Below, in pieces: positions 37,336-45,799 of a DNA stretch of 64,000 nt (position 1 is the first letter of the stretch; every line of letters starts with the position of its first letter). Under the pieces are notes generated by a model that worked only from the letters and a program-made list of their open reading frames with translations, was not told where the DNA came from and made no database searches. The position numbers and the translations under genes were made by a program. Source of the stretch: Collinsella aerofaciens (GTDB taxonomy: Bacteria > Actinomycetota > Coriobacteriia > Coriobacteriales > Coriobacteriaceae); assembly GCF_902364945.1 (NCBI RefSeq), contig NZ_CABJFS010000002.1, forward strand, positions 124,001 to 188,000. Reading direction: 5' to 3'.

Positions 37336-40149
37336 TTACCCCGTGTTCTGCAATCCTGCCGAGACGCCGGTCACAGTCGAAAGAATCAGGCTCATGTACT
37401 CGGCCTTCTTCTCCTCGGCCATCTCGTCCTGGTTCATGCGCACCTCGCGAAGGGCGCGGACCTGGGCGATGGACAGGGCGTCGACGTAGGGGTTGCGCAC
37501 GCGAACAGCGCAGCCAAGCACGCGGCGGCGCTGCAGCGGCCACTCGTCACCGACGATGGCAAGGACCCACTTACGGGTGAGCTGCATCTCGGTGAAGACC
37601 TTCTCGGACAGATCCTGGCGATCGCCCAGGTGCAGGTACATCTTGGCGATGCGCTGATCGGTCTTAGCGATCGACATCTCGATGTTGTCGATAAAGGTGC
37701 GGAAGAACGGCCACTCCTGGTAGGCAGCCTTGAGCTGGTCAAGATCGCCCAGCTGCTCGCAGGCGGTGCCCAAGCCGTACCAAGCGGCCAGGTTAATGCG
37801 TGCCTGGCTCCAGCTGAAAATCCACGGAATGGTACGCAGGTCGTCGAGCGACTTGGCACCCAGGCCGCGCTTGGCCGGGCGCGAGCCGATCGGCAGCAGA
37901 CCGACCTCGGTCAGCGGCGTCACGGTCGAGAACCACGGTGTAAAGTCCTCGGTGTTCAGCAGGTCCAGATAGCGCTCATGGCTTACTGCGTTGAGCTTCT
38001 CCGCCATATCCCAGAACTTCTGCGTGGTCTCGGTGTTGGTCCTCTCGACGCTCGGGGCCGACTGCAAAAGCGTTGCGGCGGCAACGGACTCAACATGGCG
38101 CTGAGCCAGCGTGCGGTTGCCGTAACGGGCAAAGATGACCTCGCCCTGCTCGGTGAGCTTAAAGAAGCAGTTGACCGAACCCTTGGGCTGCGCCAGCACG
38201 GCCTTGTTGGCCGGGCCGCCGCCACGGCCCACGGCACCGCCGCGACCGTGCATGAGCACCAGGTCGATATCGTTCTTCTCGGCCCACTTGGCAATGCGCT
38301 CCTGCGCGGAGTGCAGCGCGAGCATGGCCGTGGTAGGACCGGCATCCTTGGAGGAGTCGGAATAGCCCAACATGACCTCCATGCGGCGGTTGGTCTGGGC
38401 AAGGCGCTTTTGCACCACGGGCAGCGTAAGCATCTGGTCGAGCACGTCGACGCAGCCCTCGAGGTCCTCGAGCTGCTCGAACAGCGGGATCACGTCGAGC
38501 TCGGGGACATCCTCCTCGTGTGCAAAGGACAGGTGGGCAAGCTCAAAGACGTCGGCCACATGCTGAGCGCTCTTGGTGAACGAGATGATGTAGCGGTGCG
38601 CCATCTTCTTGCCGTAGCGCTTTTGGATGGAGCCGATGGCGCGGAAGGTATCGATGACCTCGCGCGTCATGGGCTGCAGATCGCCGTGGATACCGTTCTC
38701 GTGGATATCCTTGAGGGCGCGGGCGTGCACCACGGAGTGCTGACGGAACTCCATCTCGACCATATGGAAGCCGAAGGACTCGACCTGCCAGATGATGGTC
38801 TGGACCGGGCCGTAGGCAGCACGGACGGCACCGCAGGCGGCCAGGGAGCGCTGGACGACGCGCAGGTCATCCAGGAACTCGTCTGCGCTGTGATACATGG
38901 TGTCGGTGATGCGACGAACGGTGGCGTTCAGACGGTCTGCCATGACGAGCATGACGGCGCGATGCGGCTCGTGCTCGGAGATCAGCTCGGCGCGGGCCGT
39001 GTACTGGGTGCTCATCTCGACCTGATGGTTCCACAGGTTGATGAGCTCGGCAGACGGCTTGCTGTAGGTGGCCTCGAGCGTCAGGTTGCGGCCGATGCGG
39101 CGGCACTTGTCCTCGAGCTTGAGCACCATGTGAGTGAAGTACTTGGCGGCGACCTCGCGGCTCACCTTGGCGGTGACATTGGGGTTGCCGTCACGGTCGG
39201 AACCGATCCAGCTGCCGGGATGGAAGAACGCCGGGCACAGCGGCGGCACGGTACCGGCCTTGTCGCCCAGCACCCAGTCGTCAAAACGACGGTAGATGAC
39301 GGGAATCACATCGAACAGCGTGTTATCGAAGATGTCGATGATGGTATCGGCTTCCTCGACCGGCGTAGGCTTCTTAAGCGCGATGGGGCTCGTACGCACC
39401 AGGGCGTCGATCTCCTGCAGCATATGGCGCTCGTTCTCCACCAGGTCGGAGCCGCCCAGGCGCGGGCGCTCCTCCAGCAGGTTGGAGATGCGGCGAATCT
39501 TGCCCTCGACGGCCTTGCGACGGGCCTCAGTGGGATGCGCGGTAAAGACAGGGTGGAACTCAAGCTTGCCGAGCAGTTCGTTGGCGCCCTCGACGCCCAT
39601 CTCATCCACCAGCTGGTGATAGGCGACGGTGAGCTCATTGGCGGGGTCGACAACGGTGTCGGTCGACGCGCCGGCCTCACGCTCGCGCAGCTGAGCCACA
39701 CGGTAGTTCTCCTCCGACAGGTTTGCCAGATGGAAGAAGCTCGTGAAGGCGCGAACGATGACCTGCTGCTTATCGAGCGGCAGACTGTCGATCAGATCGA
39801 CGACCTCGCGAAACGCCACGGCGGTGGGCTCGTCGGCGGTGGGCACGCCCTGCTCGTCGACGGCCTCGTCGGCAGCACGGGCACCGGGGTTTCCGGCGTT
39901 GGCCACAATCTCTGCCGTCAGGATCTTGTCGAACAGGTCCGCGATCTCGGGATCATACTCGCTAAGCACACGGCGCTCCAGGCGCAGGAACAGCGCCAAG
40001 TTGTCGCGCAGCTCCTCGGGGATCTCGATCTCGGCGAGACGCTCCCTGGACTCGGCATTCGAGCCGATTCGGTTAACGAGGCGGTTGACCACGGCAGCGA
40101 CGCGCGCCGCGGCTTCGGGTACAGACTGGTTGCTTAGGTTCTCAGCCAC
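37336..40149 (-). CDS. ppc: Phosphoenolpyruvate carboxylase
   Basis: Makes oxaloacetate from PEP and bicarbonate, refilling the C4 pool for fermentation and amino acids. About 937 residues from GTG 40149, preceded by GGGAGGAAAC; an ATG four codons earlier sits too close to its own GGAGGA. Catalytic motifs are intact: 'FTAHPTEARRKAV' (His), 'GSDRDGNPNVTAK', 'MLGYSDSSKDAG' (Lys) and 'HGRGGAVGRGGGP'. The protein ends 'SAGLQNTG', the usual Ppc C-terminus. Monocistronic, with a long hairpin after it. Confidence 0.97.
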   Translation of the reverse strand: MAENLSNQSVPEAAARVAAVVNRLVNRIGSNAESRERLAEIEIPEELRDNLALFLRLERRVLSEYDPEIADLFDKILTAEIVANAGNPGARAADEAVDEQGVPTADEPTAVAFREVVDLIDSLPLDKQQVIVRAFTSFFHLANLSEENYRVAQLREREAGASTDTVVDPANELTVAYHQLVDEMGVEGANELLGKLEFHPVFTAHPTEARRKAVEGKIRRISNLLEERPRLGGSDLVENERHMLQEIDALVRTSPIALKKPTPVEEADTIIDIFDNTLFDVIPVIYRRFDDWVLGDKAGTVPPLCPAFFHPGSWIGSDRDGNPNVTAKVSREVAAKYFTHMVLKLEDKCRRIGRNLTLEATYSKPSAELINLWNHQVEMSTQYTARAELISEHEPHRAVMLVMADRLNATVRRITDTMYHSADEFLDDLRVVQRSLAACGAVRAAYGPVQTIIWQVESFGFHMVEMEFRQHSVVHARALKDIHENGIHGDLQPMTREVIDTFRAIGSIQKRYGKKMAHRYIISFTKSAQHVADVFELAHLSFAHEEDVPELDVIPLFEQLEDLEGCVDVLDQMLTLPVVQKRLAQTNRRMEVMLGYSDSSKDAGPTTAMLALHSAQERIAKWAEKNDIDLVLMHGRGGAVGRGGGPANKAVLAQPKGSVNCFFKLTEQGEVIFARYGNRTLAQRHVESVAAATLLQSAPSVERTNTETTQKFWDMAEKLNAVSHERYLDLLNTEDFTPWFSTVTPLTEVGLLPIGSRPAKRGLGAKSLDDLRTIPWIFSWSQARINLAAWYGLGTACEQLGDLDQLKAAYQEWPFFRTFIDNIEMSIAKTDQRIAKMYLHLGDRQDLSEKVFTEMQLTRKWVLAIVGDEWPLQRRRVLGCAVRVRNPYVDALSIAQVRALREVRMNQDEMAEEKKAEYMSLILSTVTGVSAGLQNTG

Positions 40150-40313
40150 GTTTCCTCCCATTCCTCCTTCTATGCACGTAACATGCGGTATTCATTATAG
40201 GCGCTTGAGAAATACTTTCGACACTGATTGCGCTTTACCACACAAAAGTATTTTCTGCATTGCAAGGGTTTTTGCTCTAAATGGTCGTATTTCTCGGTGG
40301 ACGGCATACACAA

Positions 40314-40349
40314 ACGGGGGCATTCCGCATAAATGCGAAACACCCCCGT
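40314..40349 (-). terminator. Terminator of hisS
   Basis: Stem ACGGGGG/CCCCCGT with an inner GCAT/ATGC stem, followed by TTTGTG on the minus strand, 59 bp beyond the hisS stop. Confidence 0.75.
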
Positions 40350-40407
40350 AACAATCGCTCGCAATGGACGGGACACCCAAGCGGGCCCGCAGCTCAAGAA
40401 TCATGCG

Positions 40408-41721
40408 CTACAGGCGCTCGCGAACCGCCTCGACCACGTTGGCCAGATCGGCGAGGACCTCGTCGTGGCTCTGCATGTCGCGCACTTTGACCTTGCCGGC
40501 GGCAAGCTCGTCGCCGCCCAGGACCAGGATGAGTTTGGCGCCCACCTTGTCGGCCTGCTTAAACTGGGCCTTGAGGGAGCGACCCTGATAGTCAGCCTCG
40601 GTCACGATGCCTGCGGCGCGAAGCTCCTGCGTAATGGCAAAAACGTTCTGACGCAGCTCCTTGCCGGCGTTGGCGACATACACGCACGGGGCTTCCTCGG
40701 CACCCAGGTCGCTACCAAAGGCCTGCAGGGCCAGCAGGGCGCGCTCAAAACCGACGGCAAAGCCGACGCCTGCCGTGGGCTTGCCGCCCTCGAGCTCGAC
40801 CAAGCCGTCGTAGCGGCCGCCGCCGCCGATGGAGCCGACGCCGGCGCCGGGGGCCTCGACCTCAAAGACGGTACGGGTATAGTAGTCCAGGCCGCGCACC
40901 AGGGTGGGATCCTCGACATACTCGATGCCTGCGGCATCCAGATAGCGCTTGACCTGCTCGTAGTGCTCGCGGCACTCATCGCACAGGTTGTCGCCCATCA
41001 GCGGGGCCTCGGCCATGATCTCGCGGCAATGGTCGTTCTTGCAGTCGAAGGCGCGCAGCGGGTTAAGTTCGGCGCGCTCGCGGCACTCGTCGCACATCTC
41101 GTCGGCGTGATCGAGAATGAACTGCTTAACCTGCTCGCGATAGGCCGGACGGCACTGGGCGTCGCCCATTGAGTTAATGAGCAGGCGAAGCTTGGAAAGA
41201 TCGAAGCCCAGGCGCTTGTAGAACTCCATAAGCATAATGATGCACTCGGCGTCTGCCGCCGGATCGGGAGCGCCAAGCCACTCGATACCTACCTGATGGA
41301 ACTGACGCAGACGGCCCTTCTGGGGACGCTCGCCACGGAACATGGCCTCGGCATAGTAGGCCTTAAACGGCGTAGAGCCCTGAGGCACCAGGTTGTTCTC
41401 CACGACGGCGCGCACTACGCCGGCCGTGCCCTCGGGACGAAGCGCCAGGCGCTGCTTTGGCTTGAGCTTGGTGTCGATGCCCTCGGTAAAGACGCGCTCC
41501 AGGTTTGCGCCGCTAAACACGCGGAACATCTCCTTGCGCACGACGTCGGTCGACTGGCCGATGCCGTGGACAAACACGTCCACCTGCTCGATCGAGGGCG
41601 TCTCGATGGGCTTAAAGCCAAACGGCTCGAATACGCCGGCGGCAATCTGCTGCATCTTTTGCCAGGCGCGCATCTCGGCGCCGATAAGGTCGCGGGTTCC
41701 CTCCGCTTTCTGTGCCTGCAT
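40408..41721 (-). CDS. hisS: Histidyl-tRNA synthetase
   Basis: A class II synthetase of 437 residues from ATG 41721 (AAAGGTG upstream; a TTG two codons earlier is also open). Motif 1 region 'RDLIGAEMRAWQKMQQIAAG', motif 2 'AMFRGERPQKGRLRQFHQVG', His-specific 'LVRGLDYYTRTVFE' and motif 3 'GVGFAVGFERALLAL' are present, followed by the anticodon-binding domain. It contains an extra Cys-rich insertion ('CDECRERAELNPLRAFDCKN', 'CDECREHYEQ') common in this family. Terminators flank it. Confidence 0.97.
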   Translation of the reverse strand: MQAQKAEGTRDLIGAEMRAWQKMQQIAAGVFEPFGFKPIETPSIEQVDVFVHGIGQSTDVVRKEMFRVFSGANLERVFTEGIDTKLKPKQRLALRPEGTAGVVRAVVENNLVPQGSTPFKAYYAEAMFRGERPQKGRLRQFHQVGIEWLGAPDPAADAECIIMLMEFYKRLGFDLSKLRLLINSMGDAQCRPAYREQVKQFILDHADEMCDECRERAELNPLRAFDCKNDHCREIMAEAPLMGDNLCDECREHYEQVKRYLDAAGIEYVEDPTLVRGLDYYTRTVFEVEAPGAGVGSIGGGGRYDGLVELEGGKPTAGVGFAVGFERALLALQAFGSDLGAEEAPCVYVANAGKELRQNVFAITQELRAAGIVTEADYQGRSLKAQFKQADKVGAKLILVLGGDELAAGKVKVRDMQSHDEVLADLANVVEAVRERL

Positions 41722-41786
41722 GGGCAAACACCTTTCTTTTGTATCGCGTCATAGGTAGTGGACATTATACGGCACAAACACAAACA

Positions 41787-41846
41787 GCGGCGGCGCGTCT
41801 GACCGAACGAGGGTATGGGGACTCGTTCGGCCAGACACGCCGCCGC
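41787..41846 (-). terminator. Terminator of the MFS/M20 operon
   Basis: A long imperfect stem of about 23 bp (outer GCGGCGGCG-type arms, inner CCGAACGA/TCGTTCGG) followed by TTTGTGTTTG on the minus strand, 46 bp beyond the MFS stop. Confidence 0.85.
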
Positions 41847-41892
41847 GGTAGCCACGGACGAAGCGGACAAGCGGCAATGCGCTTTGGCCTAT

Positions 41893-43197
41893 CTACTCCC
41901 CCGCCACGCTTGCGCGCAGCTTGGCGGCGATGGGCTCGGATGCCAGCAGGAACACGAGCATGACCACGGAGCACGCCAGGCACACGATCCAGGTGCTCGC
42001 AAAGGAGCCCGTGGCATCGAACAGCACGCCCGAGACGATAGCGCCCACGGTGCCGCCGACCATCTCGAGCGAGGTAATGGTGCCCGTGACCTTACCGAGG
42101 TCGGCCATGCCAAACTGCTTGGACGCGGCGATGGTAGGCGTGATGGTGCCCATGCACGTTCCAACACCAAAGCTCACAGCAGCGACAATAGGACCGAGGT
42201 CCGTCGTCGGGAAACACAGCGCCACGCAGGCGATAATGCACGCAACGGAGCCAAGGATATTGCCAAAGCGCAGGCCAAAGCGGTCATAGATCGCACCGAG
42301 CGAAATCTTGGCGATAACGACGGTAACCATGTAGGCCGAAAGCACGGTGCCTGCCCACATGGGGTCGTGGCCGCCCGTGACGATCTTGGCACCGTTGACG
42401 GTAACACTCGTCATGTTGGTAACCTGGTTGGGCAGGATGGCGCCATTGACCAAGCCCATAAAGAGGAAGGCGACGACGAGCAGCCAAAATGCCGGGCTCT
42501 TCTTGATACGAGACCAGCCGACGCTAACCTCGGGGGCTGCCTTCTCGTTCTTATCACCCGTGGCAGAAGCAGACGGGTCGCCTGGATTCTCGCCGAGCGG
42601 CTTAAGACCGATCTCGGAAGGCTTGGTGCGGAAGGAATAGGCCGTGACGGGCAGCGCCGCCACCATGCAGATAGCCGCGAGCACCAGGAAGGCGGAACGC
42701 CAGCCAACGCTCACGATGAGCGAGCTCACGATGGGAGACAGAATAGCGCCGCCAAAGCCCGAGCCCGAAAGTGCGATGGAGATGGCAAGGCCTCGCTTGG
42801 CCGTAAACCAGTTGGCGGTCACCAGGCTGATGAGCAGGCGGGTCGAGGCGACGGCAAAGCAGCCCGAGACGGCAAAGAGCACGTAGACCTGCCACAGCTC
42901 ACCGACAAAGCTCATACCGGCAAGAACGGCAGAGGTGGCGATTACAGTGAGGGAGCCCAAAACGCGGCCGCTTACTTTATCGGCGACATGGCCAATGACA
43001 AGCGAGCCGATAACGCTCACCACGGTGGAGATGGCGTTGGAGATGTTGTACTGCGCAAGCGTGATGCCCAGGTCGCTTACGATGAGCGGCTGAAACAGGC
43101 TCATGCAGTTAACGAAAATCGTGTAGCACGTGGCCATGATCACAAAGCCGGAGGCCACCACGAGCCAGCCGGGGAAAAATTTACGTTGCTGGGACAT
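41893..43197 (-). CDS. MFS transporter, OFA (oxalate/formate antiporter-like) family
   Basis: A 434-residue, 12-helix transporter. The opening 'FFPGWLVVASGFVIMATC' and the central 'GFGGAILSPIVSSLI' resemble the OFA branch, which exchanges carboxylates. A hydrophilic central loop ('PGDPSASATGDKNEKAAPEV') separates the halves. It starts 3 bp after the stop of an M20 amidohydrolase gene, so the two form an operon. It may import the amide substrate or export a hydrolysis product, an inference from context only. Confidence 0.88.
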   Translation of the reverse strand: MSQQRKFFPGWLVVASGFVIMATCYTIFVNCMSLFQPLIVSDLGITLAQYNISNAISTVVSVIGSLVIGHVADKVSGRVLGSLTVIATSAVLAGMSFVGELWQVYVLFAVSGCFAVASTRLLISLVTANWFTAKRGLAISIALSGSGFGGAILSPIVSSLIVSVGWRSAFLVLAAICMVAALPVTAYSFRTKPSEIGLKPLGENPGDPSASATGDKNEKAAPEVSVGWSRIKKSPAFWLLVVAFLFMGLVNGAILPNQVTNMTSVTVNGAKIVTGGHDPMWAGTVLSAYMVTVVIAKISLGAIYDRFGLRFGNILGSVACIIACVALCFPTTDLGPIVAAVSFGVGTCMGTITPTIAASKQFGMADLGKVTGTITSLEMVGGTVGAIVSGVLFDATGSFASTWIVCLACSVVMLVFLLASEPIAAKLRASVAGE

Positions 43198-43200
43198 GGA

Positions 43201-44499
43201 TTACTCCTTGTGGTCCGCAATGTATCCGAGAGCGACGGCGGCATAAGCCGCGGCGCCGAGGGGAAGCTCGGCATCGTTAAAGCGCGCCTTGGGATGATGC
43301 TGGGCAAAATGCTCGTCCGTATCGGTCACGGCCGCGCCCACCGTAAAGTACGCACTTGTGATCTCGCTCGAGATAAGTGCGAAATCCTCGCTCGCCATGG
43401 CGTGGAATAGCGGCAGGAAGGCAGCCTTGGGCAGCACCGCGCCCACGTAGCCAAGCGAGGCCTGGGTCATATCGCTGTCGAGCACGAGCGGCGGAACGTC
43501 CGAAAGCGTCTCGATGGTTGCCAGCGTACGATATGTTGCGGCAACGCCGTTGACGACCTCCGCGATGCGGGTCTTAAGGTGAGCCATGAGCTCGACATCG
43601 AAGCCGCGCAACGTTCCCTCGAGCACGCAGGTGTCGGGGATGACGTTGGCCGCCAAACCGCCAGCGAACTTACCCACGGTAAGCGCGACCTCCTTGGCCG
43701 CCGGCACCTCGCGAGAGATAAGCTCCTGAAGCGCCAGGTGCACATGCACGCCGGCCGTGATGGGGTCGATGCAGATCTCGGGGCTCGAGCCATGGCCACC
43801 CTTGCCCTGCAGCGTGATGCGGAAACCGTACACGCCCGAGAGCGCCGGACTCCCATAGAGCACCAGGCCGAGCGGCGACTGGCTATTGACATGCATGGCA
43901 AAGGCGGCCTGGGGACGCGGGTTCTGCAGCAGACCGTCGGCGATGGCGGCGCGGGCACCCTCAAAGGTTTCCTCGCCCGGCTGGAACAGCAACTTAACTG
44001 TGGCGTTAGCGTCGACAAGCTCGGACTCGCGGGCCTTGAGCAAACGGGCCGCGCCGAGCAGCGCCGTCGCATGCATATCGTGGCCACAAGCGTGCATGCA
44101 GCCGTTGGTGGAAGCGAAAGGCTCGCCCGATTCCTCGACAACGGGCAGGGCATCCATGTCGCCGCGAAGCATGATGACCGTACCGGCCTGTTCGTCCGTG
44201 CAGACGCCATTGCCCTGGGCCGCGGCGGCACCGGCGCCGACAAGGCCCACAACACAGGAACCATCGACGAGCGTGGCAAATGGGATTTCCATCTCGGTCA
44301 GGCGCGCTTGAATATACGCGGAGGTCTGCGGGAGGCTATTACCCAGCTCGGGCATCTGGTGTAAATCGTGTCGCCACACAGCGAGCTCGTCTGCAAAAGC
44401 CTGAGCTTCTGCAACGAGACCGTCACCGATAGCGGCCTGCGCCGCTGCGGTGGCCTTGGGCGCTGATTGCGGTTGAAGATCGGACAGAGCTGGTGCCAT
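43201..44499 (-). CDS. M20D-family amidohydrolase (hippurate/N-acyl amino acid hydrolase-like)
   Basis: 432 residues from ATG 44499, 7 nt after TGGAGGG. The di-metal catalytic domain shows 'MLRGDMDALPVVEESG', 'GCMHACGHDMHATALLG' (metal-binding Cys/His), 'LFQPGEETFEGARA' (catalytic Glu) and 'AMHV'. The dimerisation domain is in the middle ('GVYGFRITLQGKGGHGSSPE'). Family members hydrolyse N-acyl or N-aroyl amino acids such as hippurate, or auxin conjugates; substrate unknown here. It is co-transcribed with the downstream MFS transporter. Confidence 0.92.
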   Translation of the reverse strand: MAPALSDLQPQSAPKATAAAQAAIGDGLVAEAQAFADELAVWRHDLHQMPELGNSLPQTSAYIQARLTEMEIPFATLVDGSCVVGLVGAGAAAAQGNGVCTDEQAGTVIMLRGDMDALPVVEESGEPFASTNGCMHACGHDMHATALLGAARLLKARESELVDANATVKLLFQPGEETFEGARAAIADGLLQNPRPQAAFAMHVNSQSPLGLVLYGSPALSGVYGFRITLQGKGGHGSSPEICIDPITAGVHVHLALQELISREVPAAKEVALTVGKFAGGLAANVIPDTCVLEGTLRGFDVELMAHLKTRIAEVVNGVAATYRTLATIETLSDVPPLVLDSDMTQASLGYVGAVLPKAAFLPLFHAMASEDFALISSEITSAYFTVGAAVTDTDEHFAQHHPKARFNDAELPLGAAAYAAVALGYIADHKE

Positions 44500-44584
44500 A
44501 AATGCCCTCCAGTAACGTTTTTGCAGCAAGCACTTTGATAGCGTAAAGTGCAAGGTACAACTTTAAGGGCGACGCATAAAAAAT

Positions 44585-44603
44585 GCCGCCCCGAGAGGGC
44601 GGC
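44585..44603 (-). terminator. Terminator of the DMT transporter gene
   Basis: Stem GCCGCCC / GGGCGGC with a 5-nt loop, followed by A and six T on the minus strand, 12 bp beyond the stop codon. Confidence 0.9.
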
Positions 44604-44615
44604 GCAACAAGTTGT

Positions 44616-45599
44616 TTACAATTGCGGGCGCGGCTTTTTGCGCAAAAAATCGAAGTGAGTCTCGCTCAAGATAATCGACAGGAAGATAAGCACGAAGCCG
44701 GCGAGCAGGCGCGAGGTGAGCGCCTCCCCCATCAGCAGCACCGAAAACAACACGCCCGAAGGCGACTCCATCGAAAGAAGCAGTGAGCCCGTCGAGGCGG
44801 GGACATGCGCCAAACCGACGTTTTGGACGAGCAGCGCCGCGCATGTGCAGCCCACCGAGAGGAAAACAGCCACACCGATAAACTCCGGCGTCCATGCAGA
44901 GAGGGGCGCCTGAGTCTCGAATAGCAGCGACGTGATTAAACTCAAAACGCCATTGCCCACAAACATCCAAAACGTGATGACGTTGATGTCCATCTTGCGA
45001 CCGTACTTGGCAGTCACCGCCATCTGGATGGCGAAGAAGATCGCGCCGCCCAAGGTAATAACATCGCCGGCATTGAACTCGACGCTATCGAGCGCTACCA
45101 GGCCAATACCCGCCAGGCACAACAACGCTGCACCCAGGTTATACCGGGTAAGCTTTTCACCGCTCAGGACATAGCTTGCAAACGGCACAAGGATGCAATA
45201 CGTGCCGGTCAAAAAAGCGCTCTTGCCCGCCGTGGTCTGTGCCAGGCCGATCGTCTGCAAACCGTAGGCACCCCACATGAGCGCGCCCATGCCAAGCCCG
45301 ACGATCAGGTTGCGGGCATTGAAATGAGCGATGATGCGCTTATGGAAAATTGCAAACATAACCAGTGATGCCGGGAGAAAGCGAACATAGACCAGCTCGA
45401 ACACCGGAATGGTGTCGAGTGCGTCCTTCATAGTGGTAAAGGAGTAGCCCCAGATAATCGCCACCGAAAGCAGTAGAACTTTCCAGAACAACGGCGAGCG
45501 TGCGCCGGCACCCCGGGGAATACCACCCGCGCCCAAATCCTCACGGGCTACAGGGCTATCGGGCATGTTTTCGATTTCGTTGGCAGCGTATTGGGCCAT
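44616..45599 (-). CDS. EamA/DMT-family transporter
   Basis: 327 residues from ATG 45599 (GAGGATG upstream). Ten predicted helices in two EamA repeats: 'VAIIWGYSFTTMKDALDTIP' and 'IPVFELVYVRFLPASL' open the first, 'NAGDVITLGGAIFFAIQMAV' the second. The family exports metabolites or amino acids. A cytoplasmic N-terminal tail of about 35 residues precedes helix 1. It stands alone; no substrate clue. Confidence 0.9.
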   Translation of the reverse strand: MAQYAANEIENMPDSPVAREDLGAGGIPRGAGARSPLFWKVLLLSVAIIWGYSFTTMKDALDTIPVFELVYVRFLPASLVMFAIFHKRIIAHFNARNLIVGLGMGALMWGAYGLQTIGLAQTTAGKSAFLTGTYCILVPFASYVLSGEKLTRYNLGAALLCLAGIGLVALDSVEFNAGDVITLGGAIFFAIQMAVTAKYGRKMDINVITFWMFVGNGVLSLITSLLFETQAPLSAWTPEFIGVAVFLSVGCTCAALLVQNVGLAHVPASTGSLLLSMESPSGVLFSVLLMGEALTSRLLAGFVLIFLSIILSETHFDFLRKKPRPQL

Positions 45600-45675
45600 G
45601 GAACATCCTCGCACTCAATCTGGGCGTGGTGTCCGCACGCGTATGGCTGCGTGCCGCCTCATGGTCAAATAAAAA

Positions 45676-45705
45676 CGGGACGCGCCGGACCCCCGGCACG
45701 CCCCG
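45676..45705 (-). terminator. Terminator of the YhgE/Pip gene pair
   Basis: A GC-rich stem (CGGGACGCGCCGG against CCGGCACGCCCCG, few mismatches) followed by TTTTT on the minus strand, 95 bp beyond the stop codon. Confidence 0.85.
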
Positions 45706-45799
45706 CTACTGTAGCAACAACCAAGCAGCTCATGCAATTCACTCAACTAAAGCGTCGAGCCGGAAGGCCTCGATGTTCCGTCAACGCCACATTGTCGCG